NCBI RefSeq assembly: GCF_002549775.1
Contig: NZ_NMTR01000014.1
Coordinates: 62,001 to 126,000, forward strand
Length of the DNA stretch: 64,000 nt
Source: Faecalibacterium langellae
Lineage (GTDB): Bacteria; Bacillota; Clostridia; Oscillospirales; Ruminococcaceae
Direction of reading: 5' to 3'
Notes under the pieces: model-generated
What the model was told of the DNA's origin: nothing
Database searches by the model: none
Seen by the model: only the letters and a program-made list of their open reading frames with translations
Part shown: positions 16,803 to 30,367 of the stretch, in pieces
Layout of the letters: the number at the start of each line of letters is the position of its first letter
Position numbering within the stretch: position 1 is the stretch's first letter
Program-made: the position numbers and the translations under genes

Positions 16803-17561
16803 TTATTTGTTCTGCTCGGCCTCCAGTTTCTGCTTTTTGGCAATGTAGGCTTCCATCTTGGGTTCAGCCCAGCCGTCCAGATTGGTCTGGCGCTCCCGGG
16901 CGATGCCCAGCGCCTGCGCGGGCACATCCTTGGTGATGGTGCTGCCGGCGGCAGTATATGCGCCGTCGCCCACCTTCACGGGGGCAACGAGGTTCGTATT
17001 GCAGCCGATGAAGCAGTAATCGCCGATGGTGGTGCGGAACTTGTCCTTGCCGTCGTAGTTGCAGGTGACGGTGCCGCAGCCGAAGTTGCAGTACTTGCCC
17101 ACATCGCTGTCGCCGATGTAGGTCAGGTGGCTCACCGTGTTGCCCCGGGCAAAGTTGGAGTTCTTGGTCTCGACGTAGGCGCCCAGATGCACGCCGTAGT
17201 CGGTGACGGTGTTCACCCGCACATGGGTGAAGGGGCCGATGTTGTTGTGGGGGCCCAGGTGGCTGCCGTAGACCTGGCTGGCGTTGACAGTGGTGCCTTC
17301 GTCCACGATGCTGTCCTCAATGAGGGTGTTGGGGCCGATGACGCAGCCCGCGCCGATGACCGTCTTGCCGCGCAGGATGGTGCCCGCCAGAATGACGGCA
17401 CCCGGCGCAATGACCACGTCCGGCGCGATCTGCACCGTGCGGCTGTCGATGATGACGCCGTTTGCAATGTGCTGCAGCAGAATGGCGTCGCGGGCGGCTT
17501 CGGCGGCATCCAGCTGCTCACGCGCTGCGTTCAGCGCAGCGGAAGAAACCGTGTTTTCCAT
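16803..17561 (-). CDS. GlmU acetyltransferase domain only (left-handed beta helix)
   Basis: A 252-residue hexapeptide-repeat acyltransferase matching the C-terminal half of GlmU, which turns glucosamine-1-phosphate into GlcNAc-1-phosphate. The GlmU signature is intact: ARGNTVSHLTYIGDSDVG with the catalytic His, GTVTCNYDGKDKF with the acetyl-CoA contact, and NLVAPVKVGDGAYTAAGS. There is no N-terminal uridyltransferase with its GTRM-type motif. The ATG at 17561 follows GGAAGGGAG; the longer frame to 17657 lacks any such domain. Uridylation must come from another gene, or the product serves another nucleotide-sugar path. Confidence 0.85.
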   Translation of the reverse strand: MENTVSSAALNAAREQLDAAEAARDAILLQHIANGVIIDSRTVQIAPDVVIAPGAVILAGTILRGKTVIGAGCVIGPNTLIEDSIVDEGTTVNASQVYGSHLGPHNNIGPFTHVRVNTVTDYGVHLGAYVETKNSNFARGNTVSHLTYIGDSDVGKYCNFGCGTVTCNYDGKDKFRTTIGDYCFIGCNTNLVAPVKVGDGAYTAAGSTITKDVPAQALGIARERQTNLDGWAEPKMEAYIAKKQKLEAEQNK

Positions 17562-17866
17562 GATGTGAGATCTCCCTTCCCGGCACGCACTCCCGGCGGC
17601 AGGCGCTTCCCGGAAGACCCGGAAAAATGTTGCCTGCATATCCAAAGATGCATACAACAGGAGTATTGTGCCGACAAAAAGAATGCTTGAAATTTCAGGG
17701 ATGGAAAGTTGTATCCAACAGGGCGAGAAACCGCGTCAGAAAACGAAAAACCTCTCGAACTTTCTCCCATTTTATATTACCGGAAAACTTAGTAAAATTC
17801 AAGGGATTTGCATAAAAAACAGCAAACAAATTCGGGATTTTGCCCGGTGGAAAGAGATGGATTTTC

Positions 17867-17875
17867 TGGTATAAT
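17867..17875 (+). promoter_or_regulatory. Extended -10 promoter of ppdK
   Basis: TGGTATAAT, with hexamer TATAAT at 17870-17875 and no clear -35. The leader is about 100 nt before the ATG at 17979. The rest of the 17562-17978 gap is AT-rich and shows no ORF or strong hairpin. Confidence 0.55.
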
Positions 17876-17978
17876 AGTTAGGCATTCACAAAACAATGTT
17901 CATCGACTCAGTAAGACAAGGCAAGCGATGAGACCGTGTGCAGATGTATCACGGTCAAAAATGGGAGGTAAACAACGC

Positions 17979-20645
<2,667 letters not shown>

Positions 20646-20683
20646 TTGCGTGAGAGCTTGAGAGAGCACCAATAAAGTATATG

Positions 20684-20724
20684 AACCGTCCCGGTTTTCG
20701 TAACAGGAAGCCGGGGCGGTTTTT
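20684..20724 (+). terminator. ppdK terminator
   Basis: AACCGTCCCGG / CCGGGGCGGTT arms with T run; the loop strand reads TTTTCGTAACAGGAAG. Near-copies with the same loop pattern sit at 27328, 32782 and 34373. Confidence 0.85.
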
Positions 20725-20820
20725 GTGTTGACTGGCAGAATATCCAAACGGTAAAATATACATGCAACAATTTCCGGAGTGGATGTGGAAATTCTGGACG
20801 TGGAACGAATTGAGCAAAAA

Positions 20821-20829
20821 TGCTATAAT
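20821..20829 (+). promoter_or_regulatory. Extended -10 promoter of the PRD regulator
   Basis: TGCTATAAT with TATAAT at 20824-20829 and no good -35 at the right distance. It is 57 nt before the regulator ATG, which has GGGGGAGG ahead. Confidence 0.45.
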
Positions 20830-20885
20830 TTTAACAGTGATAAGAAAATAAATGTGCTAATCAACAGGCTGGGGGAGGTGAAAAG

Positions 20886-22784
20886 ATGGACGAGCGGATC
20901 TGGACGATCGCTGAAATACTGGACAAAAGTGGCCCTATGACGGCGGATGAACTGGCCGCACAGCTGAAACTCAGCGGCAAAACAGTGCGGAGCCTGATTA
21001 AGACCTACGCAAAGGAAATGCAGGAAAATGGCTTTTGCATCACAGCCAAACCCGGCAGGGGGTTCGGCATTGAGATCACGGATGCACAGACGTATGTGTC
21101 GGGCAGCAAACCACAGCAGGGAGAACGGACCGGCATCCCGCAGGACGCGCAGGAGCGGATACAGCGGCTGAGACAGTATCTGCTGGAAAAGGATGGCTAT
21201 TCCAAGCTGGATGATCTGAGCGAGCAGTTTTTCGTGTCGCGGCGGTCAATCTCCAACGATCTGCGCGAAGTGGAGCGGCAGCTGGCGGAATACGGGCTGA
21301 GCATCCGCCGCAAACCGGGCTACGGCATCTGCGTGGTGGGCCGTGAGACGAACCGTAGGATCTGCATTGCGGCGCAGCGGGACGAGAGCCGCCCGGTCGG
21401 GCAGCAGATACAGGAGCTGGTCAGCCGGGTGCTGGAAAAAGAAAAGTTCGCCATGTCCACGATGGCGCTGGATAATCTGGCGGTCCACCTTGAGGTCGCA
21501 GTGGAGCGCATCCGCACAGGGCACGCGATAGAAAGCTCGGATGGCATGCAGGCGGACCTTCCGGAGCGGATCCTAGAAGTGGCCAGCCACATCGCCGTGC
21601 AGATCGAAAACATGACGGGCGTGGCTTTTCCACTGCCGGAGGTCTACTACATTGCTATGCATCTGAACGGCAAACAGATGTACCGGGCAAACGCAATGAC
21701 CTCGGATGAAAATTTGGTGATTCCGCAGGAGGTCAACCGCATCGTATCGGATATGATCGAGCATATCTACGAGGCGTTCCGCATCGACTTCCGGGACAAT
21801 CTAGAATTGCGCATGGGCCTGTGCATGCACATGGTGCCCTTGCTAGCGCGGATCAAGAGTGGGATGCGGATGAAGAACCCGATCCTGCAGGATATCAAGC
21901 GGGAGTATCCGCTGGCCTACGAAATGGCCACGCAGGCGTGCAGCGTGCTGCGAAACGTCAGCCCGAACCCCATCAAGGAGGACGAGATCGGTTATATCGC
22001 CGTCAGCTTTGCGCTGGCACTGGAACGGCAGAAGGCCAAAGAGTGGGCACCTAAAAACATCCTGATCGTCTGCGCCAGCGGCAAAGGCAGCGCCCAGCTG
22101 CTGGCTTACCGCTACCAGCAGAAATTCGGCAAGAATTTGGGCCGGGTACAGACCTGTGACGTGATCGGGCTGCGGAGCGTGAACTTCAGTAAGATCGACT
22201 ATGTGTTTTCCACGGTGCCTATTCCCATTTATGTCCCGGTGCCCATCCGACAGATCCAGTTCTTCCCCACCGAAAAAGAACTGACCCAGATGAAAAAGCT
22301 CTTGATGCAGGGCAAAAAGGGGACTGTGGAAGAATATTTCAGCCCGGAGCTGTTTCTGCCACATCTCAACTGCGAAACACGGGAGCAGGTACTGGAACAG
22401 ATGTGCCGGTTCGTGTGCGGCAAAAAAAAGCTGCCGGATGATTTTTTACAGCTCGTGAAAAAGCGGGAATCGCTGGCCGCCACTTCGTTTGGTGGGCTGG
22501 TGGCAATGCCGCATCCGTGGAAGGCAGTCAGCAAAGATACCTTTGTCTGCCTTGCCATTCTGGACAAGCCCGTGCAGTGGGGCGAAGCAAAGGTACAGGT
22601 GGTATTTCTGGTGTCCATCGCGGACGATGCCACTGCTAAACTGCAAAAATTCTATCAGGTTGTTGCGCAGCTTATGGTCGATGAAGCCTGCATCTGCAAA
22701 TTGATCGCAGAGCGCCGGTTCGAGGTCCTGTTGGGGCTGCTGAGACAAAAAGAACAAGGACTGGAGGAACAAGAAAATGGTTGA
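20886..22784 (+). CDS. PRD-containing transcriptional activator with EIIB- and EIIA-like domains (LicR/ManR type)
   Basis: A 632-residue regulator. Two helix-turn-helix regions (about 1-60 and 90-150) are followed by two PRDs (about 185-400), an EIIB-like domain with C396 in VCASGKGSAQ, and an EIIA(Ntr/Mtl)-like domain with H543 in MPHP. In this family phosphorylation by HPr activates, and phosphorylation by the sugar EIIB represses. The gene comes first in the cellobiose-type PTS set and overlaps the EIIA gene by 8 nt, so it very probably controls it. Unlike LicT it binds DNA rather than RNA. Confidence 0.9.
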   Translation: MDERIWTIAEILDKSGPMTADELAAQLKLSGKTVRSLIKTYAKEMQENGFCITAKPGRGFGIEITDAQTYVSGSKPQQGERTGIPQDAQERIQRLRQYLLEKDGYSKLDDLSEQFFVSRRSISNDLREVERQLAEYGLSIRRKPGYGICVVGRETNRRICIAAQRDESRPVGQQIQELVSRVLEKEKFAMSTMALDNLAVHLEVAVERIRTGHAIESSDGMQADLPERILEVASHIAVQIENMTGVAFPLPEVYYIAMHLNGKQMYRANAMTSDENLVIPQEVNRIVSDMIEHIYEAFRIDFRDNLELRMGLCMHMVPLLARIKSGMRMKNPILQDIKREYPLAYEMATQACSVLRNVSPNPIKEDEIGYIAVSFALALERQKAKEWAPKNILIVCASGKGSAQLLAYRYQQKFGKNLGRVQTCDVIGLRSVNFSKIDYVFSTVPIPIYVPVPIRQIQFFPTEKELTQMKKLLMQGKKGTVEEYFSPELFLPHLNCETREQVLEQMCRFVCGKKKLPDDFLQLVKKRESLAATSFGGLVAMPHPWKAVSKDTFVCLAILDKPVQWGEAKVQVVFLVSIADDATAKLQKFYQVVAQLMVDEACICKLIAERRFEVLLGLLRQKEQGLEEQENG

Positions 22785-23094
22785 TGACGAGAAGTACGAA
22801 GTTGCATTTGAAATTATCGCCTGCGCTGGTGATGCAAAATCGCTGGCACTGATGGCAATCGAGGAGGCCCGCAACGGCAATTTTGAACAGGCTGAAAAAA
22901 ATCTGGCCGAAGCAAGAGAGCAGATGGCCAAGGCGCACGATGTACAGAACGATATGCTGCAGAGCGAAGCTCAGGGCAAGAGCGTGGAACTGAACATCGT
23001 GCTGATCCACGCAGAGGATCACCTGACCATGGCAATCATGTCCATCGATTTTGCAGAAGAGTTCATCGAGCTCTACAAGCAGAATCATAAATAA
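22777..23094 (+). CDS. PTS lactose/cellobiose-family EIIA
   Basis: A 105-residue cytosolic phosphocarrier that passes phosphate from HPr to EIIB. The all-helical Lac-family sequence has the active His78 in VLIHAEDHL, with H82 near it. The aspartate that binds magnesium in trimers falls near residue 81. It overlaps the end of the regulator gene and precedes EIIB by 29 nt. Substrates of the family include cellobiose, chitobiose and lactose; the downstream GH1 enzyme favours a beta-glucoside. Confidence 0.93.
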   Translation: MVDDEKYEVAFEIIACAGDAKSLALMAIEEARNGNFEQAEKNLAEAREQMAKAHDVQNDMLQSEAQGKSVELNIVLIHAEDHLTMAIMSIDFAEEFIELYKQNHK

Positions 23095-23123
23095 ACACGG
23101 AACACAAGAAAGGAAGGATCGTT

Positions 23124-23429
23124 ATGAAAATCATGTTGGCATGCTGCCTGGGTATGTCCACGAGCGTCGTTGTCCAGAAGATGAAGGACGCCGCAAAGGA
23201 GCAGGGCAAGGACTATGAGATCTGGGCTGTGGATCAGAACAAGATCGCGGAGAACGTCGGCAACTTTGATGTGCTGCTGCTGGGTCCGCAGGTGCGCCAT
23301 CTACAGCGCAAGGTCAAGGCAACTGTGGGCGACAGTGCACCGGTGGCGGTCATTGATGCACTGGCCTATGGCCGCTGCAACGGCGCTGCTATCCTGAAGC
23401 AGGCCGAGGATCTTGTAAACAACGGCTGA
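23124..23429 (+). CDS. PTS cellobiose-family EIIB
   Basis: A 101-residue phosphocarrier. The active loop CCLGMSTS begins at Cys7, which by alignment to C-x-x-G-M-S-T-S is the phosphorylated residue; the adjacent Cys8 is unusual. The rest (LLLGPQVRHL, APVAVIDALAYG) matches the Lac/Cel EIIB fold. AGAAAGGAAGGA precedes the ATG. It lies between EIIA and EIIC. Confidence 0.93.
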   Translation: MKIMLACCLGMSTSVVVQKMKDAAKEQGKDYEIWAVDQNKIAENVGNFDVLLLGPQVRHLQRKVKATVGDSAPVAVIDALAYGRCNGAAILKQAEDLVNNG

Positions 23430-23464
23430 GCCGTTTGGATAAGCCCTTTTGGAGGAGAAAAAAC

Positions 23465-26201
<2,737 letters not shown>

Positions 26202-26218
26202 TCAAATAAAAAAGATCG

Positions 26219-26266
26219 GTGCAGTATTTTTCAAAACAACAAGAAAAATACTGCACTTGATTTTTT
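26219..26266 (+). terminator. Terminator after first GH1 gene
   Basis: Perfect 14-bp stem GTGCAGTATTTTTC / GAAAAATACTGCAC, then TTGATTTTTT. Confidence 0.85.
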
Positions 26267-26313
26267 GTGTGAGGGTGCAGCACGTACAACAGCTGCCGCA
26301 AAGGAATATCGAT

Positions 26314-27237
26314 ATGATAAGTTTGATTCTGGCAAAAAAGATCCTTTCTCTGTTTTTGGTCATGGCTCTGGGCATTGTGCTGGTGCGCTGCGGCATCGTC
26401 CGCAGTCGGGACAGCAAGGTGCTCTCCATGATCTCATTGTATCTGGTCATGCCATGTGTGATCATCTCGTCGTTTCAGGTGAAGTATCAGTCCGAGATTC
26501 TGAACGGTCTGCTGCTGGCACTGGCTACGGCAGTGCTGCTGCATCTGGTGCTGATCGTGGTGGTCGGTTTTCTGGGTAAGGTGCTGAAACTGGATGGTGT
26601 AGAGGAAACCTCGCTGATCTATTCCAATGCAGGGAACCTTATTATTCCCATTGTGACGGCCATTCTGGGCAAGGAATGGGTCATTTACACCAGCGCATTT
26701 CTTTCGGTGCAGCTTTTTCTGCTGTGGAGCCATGCTAAAATGAAGCTCTGCGGAGAAAAAGGAATCGACCTGAAAAAGATTCTGACCAATATCAACATGA
26801 TCGCCATTTTTGCTGGGGTGCTGCTGTTCCTGCTGCAGATCCAGTTGCCTGCACCGGTGCAGGATGCGGTGGATTCGATCAGCAGCATGGTTGGTCCAAT
26901 GGGAATGCTGATACTCGGTATGCTGATCGCAGAAATGGACCTGAAAAAACTGATGAGCTATCACAGACTATGGTGGATCACACTGCTGCGTCTGGTGGGC
27001 ATCCCGCTGATAGGAATCGTACTGTTGAAATACAGCGGCCTTGCAGCACTAGTGCCGGAGGGCAGAACAATACTGCTGGTTACACTGCTTGCCATCTGCA
27101 CGCCGTCCGCATCCACACTGACCCAGATGGCGCAGGTGTACGGCAAAGATGCAGACTACGCAAGCGCTATCAATGTGGTAACGACCCTGCTGTGTATCGT
27201 CACGATGCCGCTGATGGTGGCACTGTACCAGATGTGA
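26314..27237 (+). CDS. AEC (auxin efflux carrier) family transporter
   Basis: A 307-residue membrane protein with about ten spans, of the family that exports or exchanges organic acids such as malate. The family pattern of two five-span halves is visible, with NLIIPIVTAILG in the first half and PSASTLTQMAQVYG near the end. I start at 26314 (MISLIL) with AAAGGAA 8-9 nt ahead. It is last in the first module, after the GH1 terminator, so it may have its own promoter or rely on read-through. Its substrate and its link to sugar use are unknown. Confidence 0.85.
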   Translation: MISLILAKKILSLFLVMALGIVLVRCGIVRSRDSKVLSMISLYLVMPCVIISSFQVKYQSEILNGLLLALATAVLLHLVLIVVVGFLGKVLKLDGVEETSLIYSNAGNLIIPIVTAILGKEWVIYTSAFLSVQLFLLWSHAKMKLCGEKGIDLKKILTNINMIAIFAGVLLFLLQIQLPAPVQDAVDSISSMVGPMGMLILGMLIAEMDLKKLMSYHRLWWITLLRLVGIPLIGIVLLKYSGLAALVPEGRTILLVTLLAICTPSASTLTQMAQVYGKDADYASAINVVTTLLCIVTMPLMVALYQM

Positions 27238-27245
27238 GTACGTGC

Positions 27246-27302
27246 GGACGCTCTGTAATTTTGCCACCCGCCCAGGCTGCGATTAAGTCTCCCCGGAAAT
27301 AA
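27246..27302 (+). repeat. ppdK 3'-end repeat, diverged internal copy
   Basis: Encodes a C-terminal fragment AQAAIKSPRK-stop in the ppdK frame, with the stop at 27300-27302. It shares CGCTCTGTAATTTTG upstream with the copy at 32683, which native ppdK does not have. It marks the end of the first module. Confidence 0.65.
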
Positions 27303-27327
27303 AATCTGATAGGACAAAGAAGAAAAA

Positions 27328-27366
27328 AGCTCTTGGCTTCTGTAATGGAGGCTAAGAGCTTTTTTG
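27328..27366 (+). terminator. Terminator of the internal ppdK-tail copy
   Basis: AGCTCTTGGCTTC / GAGGCTAAGAGCT arms around TGTAATG and six T. Same loop pattern as at 20684. Confidence 0.8.
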
Positions 27367-27690
27367 CATCTTGTTTTGTAAGCGGAAAGAGGTTCCAATA
27401 ATAGAAAAGAAAGCGTACATCGGTCGAATAAGGTGGTGGACTTATGAATGGTTTAAAGTTAAAAGAAGAAGTATTTATGCACAAAAAATGACCGATAAAA
27501 TTGTAAAAAAGGCGAATGGAATCTCTATGAATTTTATGTTAACATCTTATTACAACACGTGATTCCTCGGAAGCGTCAGTTGTACTTGTGAACAAAGGAT
27601 AGTGCTCGGTAGAGCGTCTATACCTGCAGGTATAATTGTGACTGCAGTCCGAGGTTTTTTCTTTATCCGAAACGGAGAGGGATGGGTGCT
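27367..27690 (+). promoter_or_regulatory. LicT leader with ribonucleic antiterminator site and terminator
   Basis: AT-rich leader before the antiterminator gene. A RAT-like hairpin lies at 27597-27630 (AAAGGATAGTGCTCGG ... TATACC). Its left strand contains CTCGG (27605-27609), which also pairs with CCGAG (27649-27653) in a terminator ending in seven T at 27655-27661. The two folds exclude each other, the classic BglG/LicT layout. A possible -35 TTGTAA lies near 27502. Confidence 0.6.
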
Positions 27691-28518
27691 ATGCGAATTG
27701 TTCGGAAAATCAATAACAGTGCCGCTGTTGCTCAGGACTCCCGCGGGAAGGAACTGATCGTGATTGGTAAGGGCATCGGGTTTCCGGCGGTTCCATACGA
27801 ACTGACGGATATGTCGCGGATAGACCGCACGTTTTACGATATCGACCCGCGTTATTTTGAGATGATCAGTACTCTTCCGCAGGAGATTCTTCTGGCGAGT
27901 GCCGACATTACAGAAGATGCGCAGGTCGTACTGAATACGACCCTTAACTCCAACCTGCCGCTGACGCTGGCCGACCACCTGAACTTTGCGGTGGAGCGCT
28001 TTCGCAGCGGATTGAACCTGACGATCCCCATTGCCTATGATATCCGTCATCTGTATCCCAATGAGTTTGATCTGGGCGTAAAAGCATTGGATATCCTGAA
28101 GGAATACACGGGGGTCTCACTTCCGGATTCCGAAGCGGTCAGCATTGCAATGCATTTGATCAATGCTGAAATCGAAAACAGCGAGATCCATTCCCTCGTA
28201 AAGGCGTTGGAGATTCAGGAAGGCGTGGAGTCCATTGTGGAGCGGGAAATGAACCTGAAACTGGATAAGGACAGCTACAGTTACTACCGGTTCACGATGC
28301 ATATCCGCTATCTCATCCAACGGCTGATGAGCGGTACTCAGAGCGAAACGGGGAGTGGCAGCATGGTAAAGATGCTGGCCAATGATTACCCTAAAACATA
28401 TATCTGTGCTAAAAAGATTGCGGCTTTCTTGCAAAAGCAGGAGAATTGGTGCTGTAACGATGAGGAACTTCTCTATTTGATGTTACATATCAACCGCGTC
28501 TGCCAGAAAAATACATAA
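27691..28518 (+). CDS. licT: BglG/LicT-family transcription antiterminator
   Basis: A 275-residue RNA-binding regulator. The N-terminal co-antiterminator domain (MRIVRKINNSAAVAQDSRGKELIVIGKGIGF) is followed by two PRDs with their conserved histidines (about 60-170 and 170-275). In the presence of sugar it binds the RAT hairpin and stops terminator formation; EIIB phosphorylation turns it off and HPr phosphorylation turns it on. The start at 27691 has GGAGAGGG 9 nt ahead. It has its own RAT leader, so it should be autoregulated. Next gene is its EIIBC partner. Confidence 0.93.
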   Translation: MRIVRKINNSAAVAQDSRGKELIVIGKGIGFPAVPYELTDMSRIDRTFYDIDPRYFEMISTLPQEILLASADITEDAQVVLNTTLNSNLPLTLADHLNFAVERFRSGLNLTIPIAYDIRHLYPNEFDLGVKALDILKEYTGVSLPDSEAVSIAMHLINAEIENSEIHSLVKALEIQEGVESIVEREMNLKLDKDSYSYYRFTMHIRYLIQRLMSGTQSETGSGSMVKMLANDYPKTYICAKKIAAFLQKQENWCCNDEELLYLMLHINRVCQKNT

Positions 28519-28562
28519 ACAGCTTCCGTTGCTTGGAGCGGCACTCGCCATTTGCGGGACGT

Positions 28563-28642
28563 GATCCGGGGACAGAGCGCATCCGACCTGAAAACGCTTG
28601 CGTTTTCAGGCAGTTTGAAGGCGCTTTGTGCCCGGATCTTTT
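28563..28642 (+). terminator. Long hairpin between licT and the EIIBC gene
   Basis: GATCCGGGGACAGAGCGC pairs with GCGCTTTGTGCCCGGATC and encloses a second perfect stem CCTGAAAACGC / GCGTTTTCAGG. A short T run follows. It may lower expression of the downstream genes. I could not find a RAT sequence here. Confidence 0.6.
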
Positions 28643-28712
28643 ATTACATATTGAATGAACAGCGGTGCAGGGCCCGCATCGTTTTTCAGATAAAAAATCA
28701 GGAGGATCAGCC

Positions 28713-30311
28713 ATGAAACAGGATGCATTCTTTCAAACTATCATACATCACATCGGTGGTGAAGGCAATGTTGCACGAAAACGTTTTGACGGAGAGCACC
28801 TGTATATCACTGTGAAAGACAGCGGTATGGCAGATCTAGAAGAACTGAACCGTTTGGATGGGGTTTCCGGTACGGAACTGAACCGGAACATTCTGTCCGT
28901 TACCATCCAGGAAGATTTTTTGGAGGATGTTACAATGGCAAAAGATTTCAAACAGTTGGCGCAGAATATCATGACGTTGGCTGGAGCAAAGGAAAATGTT
29001 ACTTCCGTATTTCACTGCATGACCCGTCTGCGCATGACGGTCAAGGACGTCAAGAAGGTAGACCAGAAAGCCATCAATGATCTGGATGGTGTGCTGGGCG
29101 TCACCTATCAGGGCGGCCAGCTGCAGGTCATCATCGGCAAGGATCTGCTGAAGGTTTATGAAGAAGTGCTGAAGCTGGGCTACAGCGATGGCGGTGCTGT
29201 GGACGAAAAACTGGACGGTGACCTGAAAGGCGAAAAGATTTCGGTTGGGCAGGCAGTGATTGGTTACATTTCCGCTGCCGTACAGCCTATGGTTCCGGCA
29301 CTGATCGGCGGCGGTATGATCAAGGTGTTCCTGCTGCTGATCTCCAAGGTTTATGCTCCCTTTGCGGACAGCTCTACCTATACGCTGCTGAGCATCGTGG
29401 GCAATGCGGTGTTTTACTTCATGCCCATTCTGGTCGCTTATGGAGCGGCCAAGAAACTGGGCGCGACCCCCACATATTCCATGGTCGTGGCCGGTGCACT
29501 GGTCGCCCCTGAGTGGACGGCTATTGTAAGTGCTGGCGATCCAGTCACCATGTTTGGTATCAATGTTGCCCTGAAAGGATACGGCAGTTCTCTGCTTCCT
29601 GCGCTGCTGCTGGCAATCGTTGCGTATTATGTGGAAAAATTCCTGAACAAAGTGATCCCCGGTGTGTTCAAGCCTATCTTTGTCGGTACGTTGACAATGG
29701 CCGCCACCTATGCCGTCTCGATCCTTGCACTGGCGCCTCTGGGTCAGCTGGCAGGCACCTATGTCACCGCCGCGATCCTGTGGTTGTATAACATTGCAGG
29801 CCCCATCACGGTTGCGCTGTTTACGGCTCTGTTCCCCTACATGGTCATGACCGGTATGCACATGACCTTGGGAGCTCCCATGATCCAGCTGCTGTCGGAA
29901 AATGGTTTTGATCCCCTGTTCCGCCCTGGTATGCTGCTGTCCAACATGGCAGAAGGCGGCGCTTCTCTGGGCATCGCCATCAAGGCAAAGGACAAGGAAA
30001 TCAAATCCGAAGCACTGTCCGTTGCAGTGGGCTGCATCTTTGCTAGTGTGACCGAGCCGGCCATTTACGGTTTTAACCTGCCGCTGAAGAAACCTATGTG
30101 GGCTGTTTCCCTTGGCGGCGCCATCGGTGGTGTCGTGGCCGCTCTGCTGGGTGCCCATAACTACGAGTATGGTTCTTCCTCCCTGTTTGCCCTGCCGATC
30201 TTTGAGGATACCATCGTGGCTATGGTTATTGCAATCATCGTGACGATCGTAGCATCCTGTGTACTTACGATTCTCTTTGGCTTTGACGAGGAAATCTTGA
30301 AGAAACACTGA
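28713..30311 (+). CDS. PTS beta-glucoside EIIBC with an extra Cys-less EIIB domain
   Basis: A 532-residue permease. Residues 1-74 look like an EIIB domain without the active loop: LYITVKDSGMADLEELNRLD aligns with the real EIIB segment LRMTVKDVKKVDQKAINDLD, but the cysteine region is ARKRFDGEHL. Residues 75-160 are a normal EIIB with C102 in FHCMTRLR. The EIIC part follows (about ten spans) and the protein ends FDEEILKKH with no EIIA domain. The start at 28713 has AGGAGG, and a second ATG at 28935 also has GGAGG, so a shorter normal EIIBC may be made too. Confidence 0.88.
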   Translation: MKQDAFFQTIIHHIGGEGNVARKRFDGEHLYITVKDSGMADLEELNRLDGVSGTELNRNILSVTIQEDFLEDVTMAKDFKQLAQNIMTLAGAKENVTSVFHCMTRLRMTVKDVKKVDQKAINDLDGVLGVTYQGGQLQVIIGKDLLKVYEEVLKLGYSDGGAVDEKLDGDLKGEKISVGQAVIGYISAAVQPMVPALIGGGMIKVFLLLISKVYAPFADSSTYTLLSIVGNAVFYFMPILVAYGAAKKLGATPTYSMVVAGALVAPEWTAIVSAGDPVTMFGINVALKGYGSSLLPALLLAIVAYYVEKFLNKVIPGVFKPIFVGTLTMAATYAVSILALAPLGQLAGTYVTAAILWLYNIAGPITVALFTALFPYMVMTGMHMTLGAPMIQLLSENGFDPLFRPGMLLSNMAEGGASLGIAIKAKDKEIKSEALSVAVGCIFASVTEPAIYGFNLPLKKPMWAVSLGGAIGGVVAALLGAHNYEYGSSSLFALPIFEDTIVAMVIAIIVTIVASCVLTILFGFDEEILKKH

Positions 30312-30367
30312 TCTCAAAATTTTGTTCGCCCCGGGGAGCGCATGCGTCCCGGGGCGTTGGAGGTATT

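Noticed and set aside
27371-27562. 63-codon frame in the LicT leader
   Set aside because: No family match, starts at TTG without a ribosome site, and overlaps the regulatory leader.
28563-28642. A second LicT antiterminator site before the EIIBC gene
   Set aside because: The hairpin is long and plain and no GGATTGT-like RAT sequence overlaps it.
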